From an uncultured Gemmiger sp. (lineage in GTDB: Bacteria > Bacillota > Clostridia > Oscillospirales > Ruminococcaceae): a stretch of 64,000 nt of DNA. Positions 57,291 to 64,000 of this stretch are shown here, one piece after another. The position numbers were made by a program, and so were the translations under genes. Every line of letters starts with the position of its first letter. Positions within the stretch are counted from its first letter, which is position 1. The notes below the pieces were generated by a model that was not told where the DNA came from, made no database searches, and saw only the letters and a program-made list of their open reading frames with translations. The stretch is taken from the NCBI GenBank assembly GCA_944386495.1, contig CALXBE010000004.1, positions 62,001 through 126,000 of the forward strand. Direction: 5' to 3'.

Positions 57291-58079
57291 TTAACTGATC
57301 TCCCTTGTTTTGATACAATAGTCGAATACGCAATTATCGGCCTCCAGCAAAAAGCCCTCACAGATGGCCGGATCTTCCACCACCTGTACCTGGGGGGGAA
57401 TCCCCTGACACCGGGTCATGGGGGCCACCCGCAGCAGGGGCGGATGAGGCTCCCGGTCTGCTTTTTCTCTCAGGAAGTCATAGAACCCCAGGCTTTTGAA
57501 GCCGCCGCTGCACTGGCTGTGATATTCCTGAACCAGGTTCCGCTGTTCAGGGGACAAAGACTCCATAAGCAGCCGGTACTGGTCCTTCCCGGGCAGGGTG
57601 GACAGGGTAAACACCGTTTCAAAAGAAAGTTCTTTCAGCAAGCGGGAGGCAGGCCCCGGCTTGCATTCCAAAGCCTCCCGGGGTATCCGGGCAAGGGCTT
57701 CCTGGGGAGAAAAGGCAAATCCCGTGCGGATCTTCTGGTAAAGGCGGGCTGCCCCATCGTCCCGGTACCGGGCAGAGGAGATTTTCTCCACGGCTCCCAG
57801 CAGGGCGGTGCGGGCTGCCGCCTCCCCGGCAGGAGCCTTGGGCTGGAAGGGCTGTTTTTTCTCTACCCGGGGCTGTTCCTGGGCCGAATTCTTTTTGCTC
57901 TCGATCCAGGCCAGTTCCCGGCTCCGCTCCTCCAGGATGTCATCGTAAGCAGAAACCAGCTCCAGGGTCCTGGAACGGATGCTTCTGCCCACCGTTTTTG
58001 CCAGCCAGGCCACAGCCAAAGCCGCAAGTCCCACCAGCAGCCCCACTACCAGGGCTACTGCTATGTAAGCGTAGATCAT
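57291..58079 (-). CDS. Peripheral-stalk-like protein (b/delta-like fusion)
   Basis: A 262-residue protein at the place of atpF and atpH. An N-terminal helix (5-27) is followed by a basic, helical stretch with coiled-coil character (28-65), a Pro/Ala linker and a globular part. Its last 25 residues (EGFLLEADNCVFDYCIKTRE) match the pattern with which delta and V-type E subunits end. This suggests one protein acts as both b and delta, as known for fused stalk subunits elsewhere. The middle does not resemble the delta helical bundle, so the assignment is by position, topology and C-terminus. It lies 15 bp behind the c-like gene. Confidence 0.65.
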   Translation of the reverse strand: MIYAYIAVALVVGLLVGLAALAVAWLAKTVGRSIRSRTLELVSAYDDILEERSRELAWIESKKNSAQEQPRVEKKQPFQPKAPAGEAAARTALLGAVEKISSARYRDDGAARLYQKIRTGFAFSPQEALARIPREALECKPGPASRLLKELSFETVFTLSTLPGKDQYRLLMESLSPEQRNLVQEYHSQCSGGFKSLGFYDFLREKADREPHPPLLRVAPMTRCQGIPPQVQVVEDPAICEGFLLEADNCVFDYCIKTREIS

Positions 58080-58094
58080 AGTCTCCGCCCCTAC

Positions 58095-58388
<294 letters not shown>

Positions 58389-58428
58389 TTACGGAACGCT
58401 CCCTTTCAAGGGGCGTATTTTCTGCCCG

Positions 58429-60051
58429 TTAGGGCTGCGTGGTGTAGAAGTTGTTGATGCAGCGTGCCGTCATCATTTCGGCATCATTTACATCCAGCAG
58501 CTTAACCTCCAGCACCTGGGTAGCCTTGAAGGCCGCCAGCTGATCTTCCTTGATGGGCAGTTCCACCAGCACGCCGCCGGAAGAAGCCTTTTTCAGGTCA
58601 TCAGCAGTCAGCTCCCGGGTAATGACCTGTGGACTGCCGCCGGCGCCGTTCAGGGTCATTTCCAGCCGGGAAGGCTCACCCTCCAGAGAATCCATCAGCA
58701 GGGTGACTCCAACGGCTCCGGTATTTACATAGTCAATGGCCAGCCGGTTCTGAAGCTGAGGAGTGACCAGACGGTAATAATCGTCCAGGGTCCTTTCCAT
58801 ACTGCCCATCTCGTCTTCCGCCACATGGGCCAAAACCACATAGTATTCCGTAGCCGGAGTGATTCCGTTGTTGAAAACATAACTGGAATCGTAGGTGCTG
58901 ACAGAAGTGCGGAAAGCCGCGTTGAAGTTGGCCCAGTAATTATCCACTGCATCGGCCTTGTCCGTATCACTGTCATACAGGTCCTGAACGGTGATGCCCA
59001 GATTTTTCAGATCGCTGGCCTTGTGCAGTTCCAGATAAACCATACCCAGGGTGCCGAAGGGATCCACAAAGTAGTAGTCCACCTTGATAATGTTGCTGCT
59101 CAGGGCCTGGGCACTCTTCAGGGTGACGATCTGGACTACCTCCTGATCCTCACCAACACCGCCATCGCCGCCTGCGCCGCCGGAACCACCGGTACCGCCA
59201 GTGCCGCCTGCGCCGCCAACACCGCCGGTGCCGCCTGCACCGCCAGTGCCGCCCACGCCGCCTGTTCCACCGGTGCCGCCAGTGCCGCCGGTACCGCCGG
59301 TACCGCCGTCACCGCCATCACCGCCCCGGATGGTCAGGTCGATGGAGTCGGGAGTCTGCTCTTCCTCAATGGTTTTGTAGATTCCGGAATCGTAAGTATT
59401 GGTGCTGCCGATCACCCGTGCCATATCAATGGTCTGTCCGGTGACTGTAAGCAGCTCGTTGGCAATATCAAAGGTAAGGTCTCCCGCCACCAGGGTGGTG
59501 GGCTGAGTGGTTTTAAGGCTCAGGTTGCTGGAGTACATCCGTGCGTTGCCTACCATATCCATAACAATGTAAAGGTAGTTTTCCGCAGTGAAAGTTCCTT
59601 CTGTGTCGGTAATCTCGTCATAGGTGATGAGATACCGGCGGTCAGCCAGCTTGTAAAGGCTGGGAGTATCCCCTGCCAGTTCCTCTCCATCGGTGACGCT
59701 GGTCACCTGTCCATTCACATCCACCTGGTAGCCGCCGCCGAAGATGACGGCACCGCCGCCGGTGTATGCCATGGTATGGGCTCCCAGAGGAAGGCTGACG
59801 CCCCCTTCCACCCCCAGGGTGTACTGTCCGTCAGCGCCAAGGCGAACCACTCCGCCGTCCGTCAGTTCCACGGGAGTGAAGGTGTTGTCATAGAGAACCG
59901 CACCGGCAGGCAGGGTCACCCCTGCCGCCTGGTGGGTTACGGTTGTTCGGGCCGATACAGCCATGGCGCCGAACATAATCAGCAGCAATGCGGCAAAAAC
60001 GGCAAAGCAGACCTTTGTACCCGTATTGAATTTCCGTGTAGGGTTCATCAT
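58429..60051 (-). CDS. Anchored surface protein with polyglycine (GGX) tract
   Basis: A 540-residue exported protein. A basic N-terminus and a hydrophobic segment (14-33) ending in VSA form a signal peptide or anchor. The first extracytoplasmic domain (about 40-235) resembles, in strand pattern, the domain after the helix of the giant and 279-residue proteins. Residues 243-300 are an almost pure GGX repeat. The C-terminal half (about 305-540) looks like two Fn3-type beta domains. No C-terminal anchor. It is directly upstream of the c-like gene (91 bp) and 17 bp behind the large partial gene. GGAGG precedes the ATG. Confidence 0.8.
   Translation of the reverse strand: MMNPTRKFNTGTKVCFAVFAALLLIMFGAMAVSARTTVTHQAAGVTLPAGAVLYDNTFTPVELTDGGVVRLGADGQYTLGVEGGVSLPLGAHTMAYTGGGAVIFGGGYQVDVNGQVTSVTDGEELAGDTPSLYKLADRRYLITYDEITDTEGTFTAENYLYIVMDMVGNARMYSSNLSLKTTQPTTLVAGDLTFDIANELLTVTGQTIDMARVIGSTNTYDSGIYKTIEEEQTPDSIDLTIRGGDGGDGGTGGTGGTGGTGGTGGVGGTGGAGGTGGVGGAGGTGGTGGSGGAGGDGGVGEDQEVVQIVTLKSAQALSSNIIKVDYYFVDPFGTLGMVYLELHKASDLKNLGITVQDLYDSDTDKADAVDNYWANFNAAFRTSVSTYDSSYVFNNGITPATEYYVVLAHVAEDEMGSMERTLDDYYRLVTPQLQNRLAIDYVNTGAVGVTLLMDSLEGEPSRLEMTLNGAGGSPQVITRELTADDLKKASSGGVLVELPIKEDQLAAFKATQVLEVKLLDVNDAEMMTARCINNFYTTQP
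59152..59325 (-). repeat. In-frame 9-bp minisatellite coding a GGX tract
   Basis: About 19 consecutive Gly-Gly-X triplets (X mostly Thr, Val, Ala, Ser, Asp) come from 9-bp units. Such tracts can form polyglycine-II helices, stiff rods known from some phage fibres. The unit can expand or contract by slippage without shifting the frame. Confidence 0.9.
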
Positions 60052-60068
60052 CTAACCTCCGTTCTTTT

Positions 60069-63000
60069 TTAGCCGCGGTATGTGAGACTCAGAGTCTTGT
60101 AAGGTGCAGAAGCATCCTCACTTCTGTAAAGCTGGACGGTAATAAGGTAGTTACCGCTTGTGACCTGTGCGGGGATATCGTAAGTGTATACCTCGTATCC
60201 CTGTGCGTCGGTCGTCCGGGTAAAGATCTTATCGCCTGCGGAAACCCTGGACTCACCGGACAGGAAGGTAGGCACATTCAAGCCGGTAACCGACCACTTG
60301 ACCAGGGGGAAGCTCTGGCGTGCCTGATCGTTTTCGTCAATGGTGACTACGCCGTAGCTTTCGGCCAGGTTGAGCTGAAGGGTGTTGGTTCCCACACGCA
60401 GGATGGAAGCCATCTTCTCATTGATGAGGATACCCTCGGAGTCGGTGGTCTGCTGGGTCTTGAGGCCCACCTCATACCGTTTCTTGATCCACTTCATGGA
60501 ATCAAGCTCGGTATAGGAACCGCCCTGATCGTCCCAAATTCGGTTGATCATCTTCTGGAAATTGTCCTCGTCTCCGAAGAACCATTCATAGCTCTGAAGC
60601 TGATCCTCAGACCCTGCTTCGTCGGTTTCCACCAGACCATCATGGTCAAAGTCGGGCACCGCAAACACATGCATGGTGTACTCGGTGGCCTGGTCGATCT
60701 TCTGTCCTTCCAGGTTGCTTGCCGTGAGGCAATCCGCCGAGAGGACAAAGGATTTCTGAAGATCTGCACCGGAATACAGCTCTTCATCGTAGGTGGTAAG
60801 GAGACGGTATTCCTTTTCCCCGTTCTTTGCGGTAAACCGCACGGCATACAGGGCTCCTTCATCGGTCTCTGTGGAGCCTTCCTTCCGTCCCATGTAAGAG
60901 AACTGGGCATCGCTGAGGGTCACCTGGAAGGTAAGAGCGTCAGAGGTTGCATTCTGTGCATAGATGAGTGCGCCGGTATTGCCCACCGGAGAAATGGTGA
61001 ACTTGAAGGTGTTTTCACCCACAATGTCTTCCCCGCCCTGCTCGGTTACATAGATCCGCAGGTAGTAAGTACCGCCGGGAACCAGCTTGTTGCGGAGCTG
61101 AGAGGGTTCCAGGTTGAGGGTGAGTTCACAGTTGGAAGTGGTCAGGTTCTTGGGAGCTGTCAGGATGGAATCCAGTTCTGCTCCGCTGTAAATGGGAGTC
61201 TGGCTCTCATAGTTGCCTTCGCTGGCATAGATGGCATAATGTGCCTCAAATCCCAGGAAGGGGGTAATGGTGTAATTCATTTTGAAGAACTTTTCAAAAT
61301 AGGAATTATTGTAATACACCATTTCCTGCGCAGACTCGATGACTACATCGTCTACCGCGGTAAAGCGGTAGATTGCCCGCTGTGCGGACTGCGCATCCAT
61401 CAGAACAGTGGGCTGGCCATCAATCATCATGCAAACGGCCAGCCAGTAGGTCTTGCCGGCTTCCAGGCCTTCCAGAACAAGGTTTGTGCTCTGGTCCACC
61501 GGCTTGGCGGTTCCCTTTTCATCGATGGCGACCCTTACCTGTCCGGAGGTGATGGGATTTTTCAGTCCCTGTGCATCCTCCTGGCTGGCGAATACACCCA
61601 TGTACACAAGGCGGATATTCTCTGCCTCACCCTCTGCGGGGTCTGCATTGGCAGCGCCGTCAATGGTAAAGTTGGGGGAGACCTCCAGCTTTGTGGTGGT
61701 TGCCCGGTAGTTGCCCATGGCGATGGCGGGAGTGATGGAGGTAAGCTGGAACTGTCCATCGCCTGCGGAAGGAACCGACAGGACCGCGCAGCCCTTGGGC
61801 ACTGCATACCGTCCGGTAAGGAGATCCACACTGGAATCGGTGGAAATATCCATACCGTAATGGTCAATGTAGAAGTAGCGTCCTACCGCAGCGTTTGTTG
61901 CGCTGGTAAGGTATCGGGTAACACCGTAAGTCTTGGCAGGCTTATTCAGGTCATTCAGGCCGTTGTACAGCCGCTTCAGGCTCAGATGATTGTTGCCGCC
62001 GTCGTGGACTGCAACAGCGCCGCTGGGAGATGCACCGGTACCGCCAGTTACGGAACTGAGGTAACTCTCAAATCCGAAGGTATTGCTTTCCTCACCGGTA
62101 CCGTTGATTATCTGGAGGGCAAACATGGCATCATCTTCGTCTATCAGCGCCCAGCCCAGTTCTCCGTTATCGTACAGGAGCTCTGCAGTGTACCGGATGG
62201 TCTTGCCCACCAGATTGGCGATCCGTCCGGTAGCCAGTTCTGCATAGGGCCGTCCATCCACACCGACACCTACGGGCAGATAAATGGGATCGGTAGTGAC
62301 CGTTTCCCTTCCATCCTGATAGGAGAAGGTCAGCTTCATGGCGTAAAGCCGCTCCGCAATGGTCGCTGCTGCTGCACCGCCGCCCACCGTATCCTTTACC
62401 CGGAAGGTGATGATGTTTCCTGCCATGTTGCTCAGGTCTGCTTCCACCTGGATCTGGCTGCCGTAATTTGCGAACCGGTCATCCCAGGCCCAGTCCACAG
62501 GCACCTGGCACAGATAGAAGGTATCGGTGTCCTGGTCCTCCCAGGCAGTTCCCTCGGTCAGATCCTTCATAATCTCGGTATAGTCAATGCCATACCGGCT
62601 GATTTCCAGCTGAGGAGTTATCATGCCGGTAGCAGGCTGGTTGCCCACGGCAGCGATCCGGTAGGGGATGTCCACCTGCCACCAGCCATCACCCACCTCT
62701 TCCATTCCGGTGTCTGTATCATATGTGGCCTTGGTGTCGTTGATTGCGCAGGACTGGGTAATTCCATCCGCATCCACCCAGGTGACCTTGGTCTTTTCCT
62801 CGAAGGTTCCCGTATCGTTGATGGTTCCATCCACATCCCGGTATTTGTACTGGATGGTAATTGTACCGGATGTGGCCAGGCCCATGCTATCCTCGCTGGA
62901 CTTTGTCTCGTAAACCATGGTATGGATCTCGGGGTCCATACGAGGTGCCTCATACATACCGGAGTTCAGCACATAGGCGCTGTTCTGGCCAATGACCTTG

Positions 63001-64000
63001 CCGAACTGCTGACCGGCGCCGTAAGCCGCCTTGTAAGCAGTGTAATCCGCATGCCCGTAGGGATAGACCGACAGCTGGCTCTCGTCAAAGTTGCCGGTGG
63101 TAGAATACCGGACCGTATAGGCAAAAGTATACCGGTATCCGCGGCCCATACCGCTGAGAGCACCGCTGGTGAGCTGATCTTCTCCGGTATAGTACACATA
63201 GCAGTTATTGATGAACTGAGCATCCTTATCCTCGGTCTTGGTTCCTCCAAAGAGGAAGGCTACCGAAGGCACCGCATCCGATGCGGCAGAAATGCGCTGG
63301 GTCGCCTCGATCAGATGGTTTGCATTCTGGATGGGGTCCTTGCCGCCCAGGAGGGCATTATAGAACTCGCTGTATTCCAGGGCATAGTAGGTCACATCGT
63401 AGCCCAGCCGCTGCACATTATCGTAGGTGGATTCCAGCCGATAGCCAATGAGCAGTTCATCAGGCTGGGTCTCATCATACTTGGCTCCGTATTTGGGCGC
63501 ATCCTCATTATAAATGGGAGTCACCTTCACACCCTGGGCAGGGTTGGAAAGCAAGTCCGGCGGAGTTGCCTGTGCAGTAATGGGCAGGTTTGCGTTGGCC
63601 ACCGAGTCAAAGACATTCTGGTATCCCAGAGCCATGCTGTAGGTGGCGTCGGTGACAGTGGTAACCACCAGGGTGTAGTCCACGCTGGGGCTGAGGGTCA
63701 GGCTGCCGCCGAAAGTGTTTTCTGTTATGTCAATACCGGCGGAGCCGTACAGCTGTTCCAGCTGGGTGGTGCTGGTAATATCGGTGTAGGCAATACGCAC
63801 CTTGTTCACGCCGGTGCCATTGTAGAGTTCCAGCCGGACAGAACCGGACCGCAGTTCGTTGAGAGCATAAGCCTCACGCTCTTTGTCCTCGGTGGTATTG
63901 GCTGCGGACAGTTTCAGATTCCGGGAAATGGCGGTACCGGTGCTTTCGCTGGGGGTGCTCCAGGTAGCTGCCAGGTTGATGGGGGCATAGGTGCGGAACC
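60069..64000 (-). CDS. Very large secreted multidomain protein (partial, N-terminus off window)
   Basis: The frame is open to the right edge, giving at least 1,309 residues; the N-terminus is missing. The visible part is a series of beta-sandwich, Fn3-like units of about 100-130 residues with recurring TEYTMHVFA, KTYWLAVCM and GTYYLRIYVTE-type strands. The end (ITVQLYRSEDASAPYKTLSLTYRG) has no helix or sorting motif. Composition and domain type match the giant protein at 40847. It is followed 17 bp later by the 540-residue protein, so it belongs to the rotary ATPase unit and the promoter lies outside the window. Confidence 0.8.
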   Translation of the reverse strand, partial: FRTYAPINLAATWSTPSESTGTAISRNLKLSAANTTEDKEREAYALNELRSGSVRLELYNGTGVNKVRIAYTDITSTTQLEQLYGSAGIDITENTFGGSLTLSPSVDYTLVVTTVTDATYSMALGYQNVFDSVANANLPITAQATPPDLLSNPAQGVKVTPIYNEDAPKYGAKYDETQPDELLIGYRLESTYDNVQRLGYDVTYYALEYSEFYNALLGGKDPIQNANHLIEATQRISAASDAVPSVAFLFGGTKTEDKDAQFINNCYVYYTGEDQLTSGALSGMGRGYRYTFAYTVRYSTTGNFDESQLSVYPYGHADYTAYKAAYGAGQQFGKVIGQNSAYVLNSGMYEAPRMDPEIHTMVYETKSSEDSMGLATSGTITIQYKYRDVDGTINDTGTFEEKTKVTWVDADGITQSCAINDTKATYDTDTGMEEVGDGWWQVDIPYRIAAVGNQPATGMITPQLEISRYGIDYTEIMKDLTEGTAWEDQDTDTFYLCQVPVDWAWDDRFANYGSQIQVEADLSNMAGNIITFRVKDTVGGGAAAATIAERLYAMKLTFSYQDGRETVTTDPIYLPVGVGVDGRPYAELATGRIANLVGKTIRYTAELLYDNGELGWALIDEDDAMFALQIINGTGEESNTFGFESYLSSVTGGTGASPSGAVAVHDGGNNHLSLKRLYNGLNDLNKPAKTYGVTRYLTSATNAAVGRYFYIDHYGMDISTDSSVDLLTGRYAVPKGCAVLSVPSAGDGQFQLTSITPAIAMGNYRATTTKLEVSPNFTIDGAANADPAEGEAENIRLVYMGVFASQEDAQGLKNPITSGQVRVAIDEKGTAKPVDQSTNLVLEGLEAGKTYWLAVCMMIDGQPTVLMDAQSAQRAIYRFTAVDDVVIESAQEMVYYNNSYFEKFFKMNYTITPFLGFEAHYAIYASEGNYESQTPIYSGAELDSILTAPKNLTTSNCELTLNLEPSQLRNKLVPGGTYYLRIYVTEQGGEDIVGENTFKFTISPVGNTGALIYAQNATSDALTFQVTLSDAQFSYMGRKEGSTETDEGALYAVRFTAKNGEKEYRLLTTYDEELYSGADLQKSFVLSADCLTASNLEGQKIDQATEYTMHVFAVPDFDHDGLVETDEAGSEDQLQSYEWFFGDEDNFQKMINRIWDDQGGSYTELDSMKWIKKRYEVGLKTQQTTDSEGILINEKMASILRVGTNTLQLNLAESYGVVTIDENDQARQSFPLVKWSVTGLNVPTFLSGESRVSAGDKIFTRTTDAQGYEVYTYDIPAQVTSGNYLITVQLYRSEDASAPYKTLSLTYRG

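Noticed and set aside
59152..59325. CRISPR-like array of short repeats
   Set aside because: The 9-bp units are contiguous, without spacers, stay in frame and code for a GGX tract.

Overview
The window looks like a chromosomal segment of a spore-forming, butyrate-producing gut Clostridium relative, most likely in the Oscillospiraceae. The reasons are GC-rich monoderm-type genes with strong AGGAGG ribosome binding sites, an intact sporulation sigma-K gene, a complete acetyl-CoA to butyryl-CoA operon with a CoA-transferase, and lipoproteins with a Firmicutes-style lipobox. I cannot name the genus from the sequence. No rRNA, tRNA, CRISPR array, insertion sequence or prophage is visible.

Layout. 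1-8.15 kb is mixed housekeeping: small membrane proteins, a lipoprotein, two XRE regulators, sigK, a cytidylate-kinase-like protein and a polar amino-acid ABC transporter behind a consensus promoter and a terminator-like leader hairpin. 8.38-19.01 kb, mostly minus strand, is a rhamnose polysaccharide locus. One unit is rmlC, a Wzm/Wzt-type exporter and two double-domain GT2 transferases. A separate GT2 gene and rmlA-rmlD-rmlB follow, with a plus-strand DUF554 protein between. After a 5-formyl-THF cyclo-ligase comes the central butyrate pathway (26.63-19.91 kb, minus): coaD, thl, crt, hbd, bcd, etfB, etfA. It faces a divergent butyryl-CoA:acetate CoA-transferase. The 343-bp region between them holds opposed sigma-A-type promoters and two Rex-like palindromes, so redox (NADH/NAD) control of both arms is plausible. 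28.4-32.7 kb carries two CPA2-type cation/proton antiporters, a class I glutamine amidotransferase and a TetR regulator.

The remarkable part is 32.9-64.0 kb, entirely on the minus strand. Genes for a divergent F1-type rotary ATPase (c-like, stalk-like, alpha, gamma, beta, epsilon-like, in canonical F-ATPase order) lie between very large exported proteins. Upstream are a secreted protein of more than 1,300 residues that runs off the window and a 540-residue anchored protein with a (GGX)n tract. Downstream are a five-helix membrane protein, a membrane protein with an extracytoplasmic domain, and a 3,670-residue giant protein with an N-terminal signal or anchor and a C-terminal transmembrane anchor. 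The alpha and beta subunits keep their nucleotide-binding and catalytic motifs. The c-like subunit has no acidic residue in either helix, and no subunit a is present. This cannot be an ordinary ATP synthase or ion pump. I read it as an ATP-driven rotary or conformational motor mechanically linked to a giant surface structure, formally similar to the F1-like-X0 clusters of mollicutes but with a different membrane and surface part.

Behind a terminator follows a second block: a metallo-beta-lactamase-fold hydrolase, a GAF protein, a beta-helix/MBG surface protein, a FecR-domain protein, a CHASE2-adenylate cyclase and an NHL-repeat protein. It looks like a surface-sensing, cyclic-nucleotide signalling module. 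Whether it regulates the motor is inference from position only.
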